Assembly (NCBI RefSeq): GCF_009696265.1
Contig: NZ_VUMH01000002.1
Location: forward strand, 248,001-312,000
Length of the DNA: 64,000 bases
Reading direction: 5' to 3'
Source of the DNA: Desulfovibrio porci
GTDB taxonomy: Bacteria; Desulfobacterota; Desulfovibrionia; Desulfovibrionales; Desulfovibrionaceae
The translations under genes were made by a program, and so were the position numbers. Shown one piece after another: positions 46,903 to 55,172 of this stretch; within the stretch, counting starts at the first letter, position 1; the number at the start of each line of letters is the position of its first letter. The notes beneath the pieces are model-generated. The model was not told where the DNA came from. It ran no database searches and was given only the letters and a program-made list of their open reading frames with translations.

Positions 46903-47837
46903 TGTCGTCCCCTGTTTTTTCTTTCTGTTTTTCCCGCCGGGCGCTGAAGGCCGCACTGTGCTGCGTCGGCCTGTGGTTGACCGTTTCCGGCCCCGCACTG
47001 GCCGCCGAGGCCACCACCATCCTGACCGGCAAGGTGGTGACCACCGTGACCCGCGCTGTGCCCATTCCCTTCAATGCCGTGGTGGACGACGTGCTGGTCA
47101 AACCCGGCGATGCCGTGGAAAAAGGCTCGCCCCTGCTGCGCTACCATCTGCAGGAAGAAGCCGAACGGATTCTGCAGCGCGAAGTTACCATAGGCGCGGG
47201 CACCGAGAATCTCAAAGGCCAGGTGCTGGATTTTGAACGGCGTCTGGCCGAGACCACGGCCCAGCGCAACAAGGCGCGCCAGTTGGTGGCTTCAGGCTTG
47301 GGTTCCCGTCAGGCTCTGGTCCGGTTGGAAGACGATGTGAACTCTCTCAAAAGCCGTATTGACCTGCTGGGCGACACCATTCAGAAGGCCGAAAGCAACT
47401 TCGCCGCCAGACTCAAGGAACTGGCGGGCTATTTCGGCGTGCCCATCAAGGAGGGCGAGCAGTTGCCCGCCACCCTGGTGCTGACCTCGCCCATCAAGGG
47501 CTATGTGCTTTCCCTGGACGCAACGCTCAATCCCGGCACGGTGCTGCCCGCCGGGACCATGCCCATCCGCGTGGGGCAGCTCAACCCTGTGCTGATCCAG
47601 GTGCCGGTTTATGAGGCTGAGGTGAACGGCATCAAGGAGGGCGACACCGCCGAGGTGGAAATCCCTTCCTTGGGCAACAAGAAATTCACGGCTACGGTCA
47701 ATGAAATTTCCTGGGTTTCCAACGACATGAACGTAGCCAATCCGTCCTACTACACGGTGGAGCTGACCGTGCCCAATCCCGACCTTGAACTGAAGCCCGG
47801 CTTCAAGGCTATTGTGCGTTTCAGTGGGGGCAGGTAA
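46902..47837 (+). CDS. Periplasmic adaptor (membrane-fusion) protein, HlyD/RND-like
   Basis: A 311-residue protein with a cleavable-looking signal peptide (core LKAALCCVGLWLTV, then ALAAE). The order is barrel-sandwich/lipoyl half (VVDDVLVKPGDAVEKGSPLLRY), a helical hairpin with GLGSRQALVRLEDDVNSLK, the second lipoyl half (LTSPIKGYVLSLDATLNPG) and a beta-barrel (VPVYEAEVNGIKEGDTAEVEI). It should bridge an inner-membrane unit and the TolC-like duct. No ABC or RND pump gene is adjacent; the flippase downstream is the only inner-membrane transporter in the set. ATG overlaps the previous TGA (ATGA), with AAGGAG just before. Confidence 0.85.
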   Translation: MSSPVFSFCFSRRALKAALCCVGLWLTVSGPALAAEATTILTGKVVTTVTRAVPIPFNAVVDDVLVKPGDAVEKGSPLLRYHLQEEAERILQREVTIGAGTENLKGQVLDFERRLAETTAQRNKARQLVASGLGSRQALVRLEDDVNSLKSRIDLLGDTIQKAESNFAARLKELAGYFGVPIKEGEQLPATLVLTSPIKGYVLSLDATLNPGTVLPAGTMPIRVGQLNPVLIQVPVYEAEVNGIKEGDTAEVEIPSLGNKKFTATVNEISWVSNDMNVANPSYYTVELTVPNPDLELKPGFKAIVRFSGGR

Positions 47838-47846
47838 GCCGCCTCC

Positions 47847-49271
47847 ATGAAGCTGAAAAGCATCCCCCGGCGGCTCGGTTATATTCTGGGCGCGCAATGG
47901 ACGCGAGATCTTTCCTGGACCCTGTTCACCATTCTGCTGGCCCGTCGCAGTCCGGACATTCTGGGCCAGATAGTACTGGCCCTGACCTTCGGCTATCTGG
48001 TCAAAACCGTGGCCGACGTGGGCCTCAACGACTTTCTGCTTTCCACCTTCGCCCGGCGCGAGGGCCGGCCCCGCGCCCTGCTGGGTGAAGTGAGCTGGCT
48101 CAAGATCGTGGTTTTGCTGGCCGCCCTGGGCGTTACCTGGCTGGTCACCGGCTGGCAGCAGTACACGCCCGAACTGCGCCTGATCGTGCTCTGCATCGCC
48201 GCCGGTCTGGGGCTGGACGCCGTCAGCGATTCCTTTTTCGCGCTCTGCCAGGCCCGGGGGCGGCAGGACGTGGAAATGCGCATCCGCGTGCCCTCGGCCC
48301 TTGTCGGCATCGGCTACGGCATCATTTGCGTTCTGCTGGGCGCGCCGCCCATCCTCATCGCTCTGTACAAGCCCGTGGAATCCCTGCTCTGCATTGTCCT
48401 GGCGCTCGGCGCGCTGGGCCGCAACCCCTTGGCCGGAGTGGGCATGGACGGCATGCTGGATCTGGCCCGGCAGATGAAAAGCGGCCTGATCTTTACCTGC
48501 ATGGCGGCCTGCGCCATGTTTTACAACAAGATCAATGTGATTTTTCTCAAGCAGTACGGCGGCGACGCGGATGTGGGCGGCTACGGCGTGGCCTGGGAAA
48601 CCGTGGAAGGCCTGTCCGTGCTGGTTTCCAGCGCGCTGTTGGGCAAGGTGATTTTCCCGCTGCTGGCCAAGCTCTGGCAGCAGGACCGCGCGGGCTTCCG
48701 GCGGCTGGCCGGGCAGACCGCGCGCACGCTCTGGGCGGCCTCCCTGCCGGTGATCTTTCTGATCTGCGTGGAGAGCGACCGCTTTCTGCCCCTGATTTAC
48801 GGCCCCAATTACGCCAGCGCCGTGACGGCCCAGCGCCTGCTCACGCCCTGCCTGGCCACGGCTTTTCTGCACAATCTGGCGGCCTACGCCATGATCGGCA
48901 TGCGGCGGCATAAATTGCTGCTGGGCTTTTATCTCAGCGGACTGGCGCTCAACCTTGTCTGCTGCTTCACGCTGATTCCGGCCATGCCGCTGGAAGGCGC
49001 GGCCCTCTCTCTGACCATTACCAAGGTCTGGGTCGCCATTCTGACAGTCAGCTTTTTCCAGTGGGCGGCCAGACCCATGAGTCTGGCCCAGTGGGCTCTG
49101 ATGCTCGGGGCCGCCTTTGCCGCCGTGGGCTTGTGGTGGGGAGTGGGTCTGGCTTTGCCGCGCGAAGTGGCGGAACTGGCCGGTCTGCTGCCGCTGCTGG
49201 CGCTGTTCTGGTTCTGGCGGCCGCCGCCGCCCTTTGAAAAAGATGACGTCACTCCGGCACCGGCGGGTTGA
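47847..49271 (+). CDS. Wzx-like oligosaccharide flippase (MOP superfamily)
   Basis: A 474-residue protein with 12 or so hydrophobic helices. The MOP/Wzx layout is clear: AQWTRDLSWTLFTILLARRS at the start, ADVGLNDFLLSTFARREGR, then FYNKINVIFLKQYGGDADVGGYGVAW, a sixth/seventh helix motif typical of Wzx, and FLPLIYGPNYASAVTAQRLLTPCLATAF later. Such proteins flip lipid-linked oligosaccharides across the inner membrane. It follows the adaptor gene with nine bases between and so belongs to the same message. Together with the glycosyltransferases on the other strand it points to export of a glycan or glycolipid. Confidence 0.85.
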   Translation: MKLKSIPRRLGYILGAQWTRDLSWTLFTILLARRSPDILGQIVLALTFGYLVKTVADVGLNDFLLSTFARREGRPRALLGEVSWLKIVVLLAALGVTWLVTGWQQYTPELRLIVLCIAAGLGLDAVSDSFFALCQARGRQDVEMRIRVPSALVGIGYGIICVLLGAPPILIALYKPVESLLCIVLALGALGRNPLAGVGMDGMLDLARQMKSGLIFTCMAACAMFYNKINVIFLKQYGGDADVGGYGVAWETVEGLSVLVSSALLGKVIFPLLAKLWQQDRAGFRRLAGQTARTLWAASLPVIFLICVESDRFLPLIYGPNYASAVTAQRLLTPCLATAFLHNLAAYAMIGMRRHKLLLGFYLSGLALNLVCCFTLIPAMPLEGAALSLTITKVWVAILTVSFFQWAARPMSLAQWALMLGAAFAAVGLWWGVGLALPREVAELAGLLPLLALFWFWRPPPPFEKDDVTPAPAG

Positions 49272-49313
49272 CGCCGCCGCGTTGGTTGTGAATCCGGTCC
49301 GAGGATAAAAGCT

Positions 49314-50300
49314 GTGGGGAATAAACGCGTTTTTCAGCGCCGCCGCTTTTTGCAAAGCGCTGCGGGCCTGTTGCTGGGCGGCATGCTGCCTGAACTTCTG
49401 ACGCCTGCGACGGCCAGAGCCGCTCTGGGCGGCGAAACGCAGGCCACGTTGATTGATGTGGACGCCTGCGACGGCTGCGGGGCCTGCGTTCAGGCCTGCC
49501 GGACCCGCAATCTGGAACGCGTGCCCCTGCCTGCACAACCCTTGCCCCAGCCCTATCCGAGCCGGGTGCGCAGCCAGGACTGGTCAGGCAGACGCGACGT
49601 CATTGACCGGCTCACCCCGTACAACTGGCTGTATATCCAATCCTGCACGGTACAGACGGCTGCGGGCTCGCGCAGGATTTTTCTGCCCCGGCGCTGCATG
49701 CACTGCATCAATCCGCCCTGCGCCAACCTCTGTTCAACGGGCGCGGCCCGCCAACGGGCCAGCGGAGCGGTATACATTGATCAGAGCACCTGCATGGGCG
49801 ACGGCCAGTGTGACCGCGCCTGCCCCTGGATGATTCCGCGCCGCCAGTCCGGCGTGGGGCCCTATCTTGACTTCGCGCCGCGCTATGCGGGCAACGGCCA
49901 GATGTTCAAATGCGATTACTGCCAGGATCTGCTGGATCAGGGAGAGCGGCCCGCCTGCATCACGGCCTGTCCCCGCCAGGCGCAGAGCATAGGACCACGC
50001 AAGGAGATCGTGCGCAAGGCCGAAATTATGGCCGCGGAGCGTCAGGGAGATATTTTCGGCCTCAATGAAAACGGCGGCACCAACACTCTCTATGTTTCCT
50101 CGCAGCCCTTCCGCGATATGGAAGCGGAACTGCTGCGCGAAGACCAGATCGGCTTCGGCCGCCCCAGCCTGCGACCGGCCGGGGCCAGCATGGACAAGGA
50201 AAACCGCTTGTTGAGCACGGTGTTGCTGGCGCCTTTGGCCGGCGCGGCCTTGGCCGGTGTGCGCCTCTGGCGGGAAAAACAGAAAAGGCGGCGGCCATGA
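49314..50300 (+). CDS. Exported or membrane-anchored ferredoxin with four [4Fe-4S] sites
   Basis: A 328-residue protein. The start has a twin-arginine-like signal (KRVFQRRRFLQSAAG) and the last 25 residues include a membrane helix (LLSTVLLAPLAGAALAGVRLW). Between them are four cysteine groups: CDGCGACVQAC, CMHCINPPCANLC, CMGDGQCDRAC and CDYCQDLLDQGERPACITAC, matching the beta subunits of membrane formate dehydrogenases, Nrf/Dms and HybA-like proteins. Its catalytic partner is missing; the only partner here is the b-type cytochrome downstream (ATGA overlap). GTG start with GAGGA eight bases upstream. Why it sits behind the flippase is unknown. Confidence 0.85.
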   Translation: MGNKRVFQRRRFLQSAAGLLLGGMLPELLTPATARAALGGETQATLIDVDACDGCGACVQACRTRNLERVPLPAQPLPQPYPSRVRSQDWSGRRDVIDRLTPYNWLYIQSCTVQTAAGSRRIFLPRRCMHCINPPCANLCSTGAARQRASGAVYIDQSTCMGDGQCDRACPWMIPRRQSGVGPYLDFAPRYAGNGQMFKCDYCQDLLDQGERPACITACPRQAQSIGPRKEIVRKAEIMAAERQGDIFGLNENGGTNTLYVSSQPFRDMEAELLREDQIGFGRPSLRPAGASMDKENRLLSTVLLAPLAGAALAGVRLWREKQKRRRP

Positions 50301-50782
50301 AAGAAGAGCCTTGTCTGTTTTCCGCTTTCTTCAAGCTGCTCTGGGTGGCCGCCATGCTGGCCGCCATTGTCAGCGGGCTGGCCCATCTGCCTTTCGCCTT
50401 CCGTTATGGCCTGATCAACTCCTGGCGCGCCTCGCCCACCGTGGCGCACTACTGGTCGGCGGCGGCCCTGCTGTTGCTGGGAACCTACGCGGCGGTGGTC
50501 TGGCTGGCGGCGGGGCGGCGGCGCTATGCGCTGACCTGCTTGGGCGGTCTGCGCGTTACTCTGCTTGTGGTGCTGGCCGCCACAGGCCTGCTGCTGGTCC
50601 TGCACAATCTGCCTGGTTTTTCCATGTATGGCGGCGCCTACGCCGTCATCAAGCTCAGCCATCTGTTCTGCGCTCTGGCCCTGCCCCTGCTTCTGCTCCT
50701 CCATTATTGCCTGCGGCTTCTGGGACGCGGCCTGTGGGTCAGGCCTCTGTCCAAAGTGCGGCGGCGAAGCGGTTCGGCCTAG
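50297..50782 (+). CDS. b-type cytochrome membrane subunit (formate-dehydrogenase gamma / b561-like)
   Basis: A 161-residue inner-membrane protein with four hydrophobic helices (FKLLWVAAMLAAIVSGLAH, TVAHYWSAAALLLLGTY, LLVVLAATGLLLVLHN, LSHLFCALALPLLLLLHY). Histidines stand at the membrane faces (AHL, AHYW, LHN, SHL, LHY), as in diheme cytochromes b561 or FdnI-like subunits. With the ferredoxin it makes a quinol/iron-sulfur electron-transfer module without a visible catalytic subunit. Overlaps the ferredoxin gene by four bases (ATGA). Last gene of the rightward set, 62 bases from the convergent rlmN. Confidence 0.75.
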   Translation: MKEEPCLFSAFFKLLWVAAMLAAIVSGLAHLPFAFRYGLINSWRASPTVAHYWSAAALLLLGTYAAVVWLAAGRRRYALTCLGGLRVTLLVVLAATGLLLVLHNLPGFSMYGGAYAVIKLSHLFCALALPLLLLLHYCLRLLGRGLWVRPLSKVRRRSGSA

Positions 50783-50844
50783 GCGCAAGGCGTTTCCCCG
50801 AATACCAGCCCGGAAGCCCTCTGCGCCTTTCCATTGCAGCGGCG

Positions 50845-51903
50845 TCAGGCCTTCCGCGCGGCGGCCTTGAGCTGGCCGCAGGCGGCCTGGATGTCCTGTC
50901 CCTTGCTTTTGCGGATGATGGCCGTGATGTGGCGCTTCCAGAGGCATTGCTCGAAGGCCAGCACGCGCGCTTCGTCCGGAGCCGCGTAGGGCGCGCCTTC
51001 GGCGGGATTATAGACGATAAGGTTGAGTTTGCCCTTAATGTCGGCCACCAGTCGGGCCAGTTCCGCGGCCTGTTCCGGTCCGTCGTTGACCCCGCCCAGC
51101 AGCAGGTATTCAAAGGTGATTCGTTCCCGCGTCTTCAGCGGATAGGATTTGAGCGCGGCCAGCAGTTGATCCAGGGGCCAGCGCGCGGCCTTGGGCATGA
51201 TCCGGGCGCGCAGTTCCTGGTTGGGCGCGTGCAGGGACACGGCCAGATAGGCCAGGCCGCTTTCGCCCAATTCGACCAGACCCTTCTCGATGCCGCAGGT
51301 GGAGACCGTGATCCGGCGCGGCGAAAAATTGAGTCCCTTATCGTTGTTCAGGCTTTGCAGGGCGCGCATGACCTCGTGCAGGTTGAGCAGGGGTTCGCCC
51401 ATGCCCATGAAGACCAGATTGCGCAGCACGGGCCAGTCGGGACGATTGTCGCCCAGATGCTCGCGGGCCACCAGAATCTGGCCCAGAATCTCGCCCATGT
51501 TCATATTCCGCTCAAAGCCCATGCCCCCTGTGGCGCAGAAGGTGCAGCCCATGGCGCAGCCCACCTGAGAAGACAGACACTGGGTCCAGCGGCGCACGCC
51601 CTCACGGGAATCAGAGGGAATCAGGACGGTTTCCACCAGCGCGCCGTCTTCCAGGCGGAGCAGAAATTTGGTGGTGCCGTCGCCGCTTTCCTGCACTTGA
51701 GCCACTTCGGGCCAGGCAATGCGCGCCGTTTCCGCCAGACGCGCCCGGCAGGCCTTGGAGACATTGCTCATGGCCTCGAAATCGCGGGCCATTTTCTGCC
51801 AGATCCATTGCCAGACCTGCACGGCCCGGAACTTGGGTTCGCCCAGTTCGGCCTGCATCCAGTCCGTGAGTTCGGGAAGGGTGAGATTGAGGAGGTTGAT
51901 CAT
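50845..51903 (-). CDS. rlmN: 23S rRNA/tRNA adenine-C2 methyltransferase RlmN
   Basis: A 352-residue radical-SAM enzyme that adds a methyl group to C2 of A2503 in 23S rRNA and A37 of some tRNAs. It has the CxxxCxxC cluster motif (CAMGCTFC), with QVGCAMG before and FMGMGEPLLN after, and the second conserved Cys region near STCGIEKG. It begins MINLLNLTLPELTDWM, with AGGA before the ATG at 51903. The upstream frame extension has no signal. Normal family length. Confidence 0.95.
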   Translation of the reverse strand: MINLLNLTLPELTDWMQAELGEPKFRAVQVWQWIWQKMARDFEAMSNVSKACRARLAETARIAWPEVAQVQESGDGTTKFLLRLEDGALVETVLIPSDSREGVRRWTQCLSSQVGCAMGCTFCATGGMGFERNMNMGEILGQILVAREHLGDNRPDWPVLRNLVFMGMGEPLLNLHEVMRALQSLNNDKGLNFSPRRITVSTCGIEKGLVELGESGLAYLAVSLHAPNQELRARIMPKAARWPLDQLLAALKSYPLKTRERITFEYLLLGGVNDGPEQAAELARLVADIKGKLNLIVYNPAEGAPYAAPDEARVLAFEQCLWKRHITAIIRKSKGQDIQAACGQLKAAARKA

Positions 51904-52400
51904 GGCATATCCTGCCCGGTGAGATTTTTTGTTTTTCCGGCGTGAGGGTATGGGCTTGTCCCTTGGCTGATGCTTATTCCAGTTGCGGGTTTGATTACGG
52001 CGGCGGCGCGCCGCGTCAATGAGAAACCGCGCGGCTGACAATTGAGCGTCGCATGCCGACTGCCGGCGGCCGGATATTCCCTATGTTTATAGACTGCCGG
52101 TGGATGGCCTTGCGCGGCACAAAAGAAGATCGCCTGCTACCTTGTAGCGGGCGAGGGAAGCTCGCGGAGTATAAGCCGCGCAGACCTCGCCATCCTTAAG
52201 CAATGGAAAGTTTCGCCGTAGTGTTCCCGGGGGATGCAAGGGCAGAGGAGGGGGGAGATCCCCATAACCCGTCCCCTGCCCACACTGGAGGCGGCCCGAG
52301 CGAAAGCGGTGCAAAAAGATTCGATGCCCGCAGGGCGCGTAAACGGCATGCGCGCGACAGGACCCTGTCTTTTTTGTCACACTCGTTCGCCGGAAATCCG
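51904..52400. other. Structured intergenic region, candidate non-coding RNA
   Basis: About 500 bases without a believable protein gene. It holds a long hairpin: GGGCAG-A-GGA (52240-52249) pairs with TCC-C-CTGCCC (52272-52281), extended outward by AGTGT/ACACT and CGCC/GGCG. A second hairpin, GCCTGCTAC (52132-52140) with GTAGCGGGC (52144-52152), is followed on the minus strand by CTTCTTTTG. On the plus strand GACAG-GACC-CTGTC (52356-52369) is followed by TTTTTTG, a terminator. No 6S, SRP, tmRNA or riboswitch core motif was recognised, and no clear promoter was found on either strand. Confidence 0.35.
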
Positions 52401-53732
52401 TTATCCCACGGACTTCCGCGCGTACTCCCGCACAAAGGCCACGGCGGACTCCAGATCCGTCACTTCTCCGGCGATCTGGGCCTGCAGCAGCGCGTCGCGG
52501 ATCACGCCCACCAGCGGGCCGGGGGCCAGACGGGTTTCGCTCATGATCTCATTGCCGTTGAGCAGGGGCTCCAGCATTTGTTCCGGCGTTTCGGCCCGGT
52601 CCAGATACTTCATATTGTGATTGAATGAAGTGTAGCTGCCTTCACGGGCCTGCAGGTCGGCGCGGGCCATGGCGATGAGGCGCGGGTATTCGTCCAGCGC
52701 CTTGAAACGGCGGATGCCTCTGTCGGTCATCATGAAATGGAAGCGCATGTGATGGTTCACCAGATGGCAGAGCAGATCAATGTCCTCAGGGGCGAAGTGC
52801 AGGCGGCGCAGAATCTTGCGCGTGACCTTGGCTCCCACCCGGTGGTGCTGGTAGAACGTCCACTGCCCGTCGAAATACTCGCCGGTAAAGAGCTTGCCCA
52901 CGTCATGGAACAGCATGGCCATGGTGCCCAGCCAGTCGTAGTGGAAGCCTTCTTCCGGATAGTGCTTCATGCACTCCAGGGTGTGGTCGAAGACATTAAC
53001 TTCCACGCCGTCCTTGTCCTTTTCCTGACAGACGCAGGACAGCGCCGCCACTTCCGGGATCAGGCCTTGCAGGATATGGGCGTCATACAGCAGGCGCACA
53101 AAGCGATGCATGGATTCGGCGGCCACCTTGCGCCATTCATCCATGATGTCCGTGGCCGGAACATAGTCCAGCACGCGCACCGAGGAGCGCACAATGGCCA
53201 GCCATGTGTTGGGTTCAATGGGGATGTCGAAATTGGCCGCGAAGCGCAAAGCCCGCACGGCCAGCAGATAGTTGTGGCGCAGGGTTTCGTCCGGCAGGCC
53301 GGTGAAGCGGATGCTGCCGCCCTTGAAGTCGGCGAACCCCTCGTAGGCGTCGCCGCTGGGCGCGGGGCTGCCGAAGCCGGTCAGGCGGAGTTGTTGGCGT
53401 TCCTTGGGGTCCATCATGGCGGCCATGCTGGGCGTGATGCGCAGCAGCGAAAGTTCGGGATGACCCGCGTCCTCCACTTCCAGCGGATAGAAGCGGAACA
53501 GGATGCCGTTTTCCTCCATCTCGGCCATGGCGCGTTTTTCAGACTCCATGCGGGCTTTGGGGAAGAGTTTGACCAGGGTATCCATATCCGGTTCACAGGC
53601 GATGTCCACGGCGGGCTGCCTGGCGGAACGCAGCAATTGTTCCTGCAAGGGCGCGTTGATTACATGCGCGTCATAGCCGTTGCGCAGCAGGGTTTTGCAG
53701 ATGGTAATGGCTTCTTTGAGCGCTTGGTGCAT
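52401..53732 (-). CDS. HD-domain protein related to CCA-adding/poly(A) polymerases
   Basis: A 443-residue cytoplasmic protein. Its middle (~120-230) matches the RNA-binding and neck part of tRNA nucleotidyltransferases (GSIRFTGLPDETLRHNYLLAVRALRFAANFDIPIEPNT), and ~240-370 is an HD phosphohydrolase domain (VFDHTLECMKHYPEE, MLFHDVGKLFTGE, HLVNHHMRFH). The N-terminal head lacks the DxD nucleotidyl-transfer motif (it reads RQPAVDIACEPDMDTL), so it probably cannot add nucleotides; the HD motif suggests a phosphatase or phosphodiesterase. AAGGAG precedes the ATG at 53732. Stands alone between dsrP and the structured region. Confidence 0.8.
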   Translation of the reverse strand: MHQALKEAITICKTLLRNGYDAHVINAPLQEQLLRSARQPAVDIACEPDMDTLVKLFPKARMESEKRAMAEMEENGILFRFYPLEVEDAGHPELSLLRITPSMAAMMDPKERQQLRLTGFGSPAPSGDAYEGFADFKGGSIRFTGLPDETLRHNYLLAVRALRFAANFDIPIEPNTWLAIVRSSVRVLDYVPATDIMDEWRKVAAESMHRFVRLLYDAHILQGLIPEVAALSCVCQEKDKDGVEVNVFDHTLECMKHYPEEGFHYDWLGTMAMLFHDVGKLFTGEYFDGQWTFYQHHRVGAKVTRKILRRLHFAPEDIDLLCHLVNHHMRFHFMMTDRGIRRFKALDEYPRLIAMARADLQAREGSYTSFNHNMKYLDRAETPEQMLEPLLNGNEIMSETRLAPGPLVGVIRDALLQAQIAGEVTDLESAVAFVREYARKSVG

Positions 53733-53870
53733 CGTGGGCTCCTTGCGAAATGTGGGCAATACGCCGCCACCGCATACGAAAAGGGCGGGATTGGCGCAAT
53801 ATTCCGATTATGTACAGGACGAGGCCTGAAAGTCAAGCATGACGCTCTGTTGCGGCGGCTGAAAACGGGC

Positions 53871-53903
53871 AACGCCCCGCGCCATACTACAGCGCGGGGC
53901 GTT
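53871..53903 (-). terminator. Second hairpin after dsrP
   Basis: AACGCCCCGCGC (53871-53882) pairs with GCGCGGGGCGTT (53892-53903), loop CATACTACA. A short T-run follows on the minus strand. It backs up the hairpin inside the repeat at 53928-53996. Confidence 0.5.
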
Positions 53904-53927
53904 GCTTTAACGCGGATGTTAAAGCTA

Positions 53928-53996
53928 AGAGCAATGTCGCTTTAAAAGTGCTCTGGCGGCCGCGAAAGCGGCCGCCAGCAAAGTCAATCTGCTCTA
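53928..53996. repeat. AGAGCA repeat, copy 1 (includes the dsrP end and a terminator)
   Basis: Starts AGAGCAATG, has a first hairpin AGAGCA...TTTAAAA...TGCTCT, a second hairpin CTGGCGGCCGC-GAAA-GCGGCCGCCAG (53953-53978), and ends CAATCTGCTCTA (53985-53996). The final CTA is the stop codon of dsrP read on the minus strand. On that strand the second hairpin runs into AGCACTTTTAAAG, so the repeat also provides the dsr terminator. Related copies lie at 61388-61527 and 62825-62921. Confidence 0.65.
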
Positions 53997-55160
53997 GTCG
54001 CCGAAATGGCGGGCTTCCCGCTTGACGCCCAGGGCGATCTTCCAGAGAAGGGAGAGCACCAGCGCCCCCACGGCGTAAACGCCGAGGGCCACGGCGATTT
54101 CCTTGGCCGTGGGCATATAGGGCGTAAAGGCTTCAAACATGTTGGGCGTGAAACCGCCGATAAGCAGGCCCAGGCCCTTGTCGATCCAGCTGGCGGCCAC
54201 CAGCATGATCAGCGCCAGAGGCAGCAGGGGGCCGGTGCGCCACTGCGGCGGAATCAGGATGGCCAGAGAGGCGAAGGCCATGATCACGGCGGCCCACATC
54301 CAGTAGCTCACCCAGGCCAGATGTCCGCCATGGCCGGAGAACAGGAAGAGCATGGGTTCCATGTGGCCCGGAATCTGGCTGTAGAAGGCCGTGAAGATCT
54401 CCAGCAGATAGAAGAAGACGTTCACGCACATGGCGTAGACAATGATGGTGGACAGGGTCTTGATGGCGTCCCTGCCGGGGTCGAAGCCCGTGAGCCGCCG
54501 CACCAGGAAGAGCAGGAGCAGCAGAATGGCGGGACCGGAGCAGAAGGCCGAGGACAGGAAGCGCGCGGCCATGATGGCGGTCAGCCAGTAATGGCGGCCC
54601 GGAATGCCCGCGTACAGGAAGGCCGTGACCGTATGGATGGAGAAGGCCCAGAGCACGGAAAGGTAGATCAGGGGCTTGACCCATTTGGGCGGATCCACAT
54701 CCAGGCGTTCGGCTTCCAGGGTGACCCAGCCGATGATGATATTCAGGCAGAGATAGCCGACGAGCACGATCATGTCATAGAACATGACCGAATTGGGCGT
54801 GGGGTGGAGCATGACGTTAAGCATGCGCTGGGGCTGCCCGAGGTCCACCACGATGAACAGGGCGCACATGACCACGGCCGCCACGGCCATGAATTCGCCG
54901 AAGATGATCATGCGCTTGAATTTTTTGTAGTGATGGAAGTAGGCGGGCAGGACCAGCATTACGGCCGAGGCCGCCACGCCGACGAAATAGGTGAACTGCG
55001 AGATATACAGCCCCCAGGACACGTCCCGGTTCATGCCCGTGATGCCGAGACCGCTCTGGAGCTGGTCCAGGTAGACAAGGCCGCAGCCCGCGATGACGCA
55101 GAGCAGAAAGAGCAGCCACACATAATAGCTCTTGGGACCGGTAAACAATTTCTCAAGCAT
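53994..55160 (-). CDS. dsrP: DsrP, NrfD-type quinone-interacting membrane subunit
   Basis: A 388-residue inner-membrane protein with about ten helices of the NrfD/PsrC family (WGLYISQFTYFVGVAASAVMLVLPAYFHHYKKF at helix 2-3). In the DsrMKJOP complex it exchanges electrons with menaquinone and passes them to DsrO. It lies 12 bases after dsrO and is the last gene of the operon. Its stop codon is part of a dispersed repeat. Confidence 0.96.
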   Translation of the reverse strand: MLEKLFTGPKSYYVWLLFLLCVIAGCGLVYLDQLQSGLGITGMNRDVSWGLYISQFTYFVGVAASAVMLVLPAYFHHYKKFKRMIIFGEFMAVAAVVMCALFIVVDLGQPQRMLNVMLHPTPNSVMFYDMIVLVGYLCLNIIIGWVTLEAERLDVDPPKWVKPLIYLSVLWAFSIHTVTAFLYAGIPGRHYWLTAIMAARFLSSAFCSGPAILLLLLFLVRRLTGFDPGRDAIKTLSTIIVYAMCVNVFFYLLEIFTAFYSQIPGHMEPMLFLFSGHGGHLAWVSYWMWAAVIMAFASLAILIPPQWRTGPLLPLALIMLVAASWIDKGLGLLIGGFTPNMFEAFTPYMPTAKEIAVALGVYAVGALVLSLLWKIALGVKREARHFGD

Positions 55161-55172
55161 GGCCAGTTCTCC

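Noticed and set aside
52087-52380. Minus-strand frame of 97 codons upstream of rlmN
   Set aside because: Cys/Arg/Pro-rich chance translation of a hairpin-rich, probably non-coding region.
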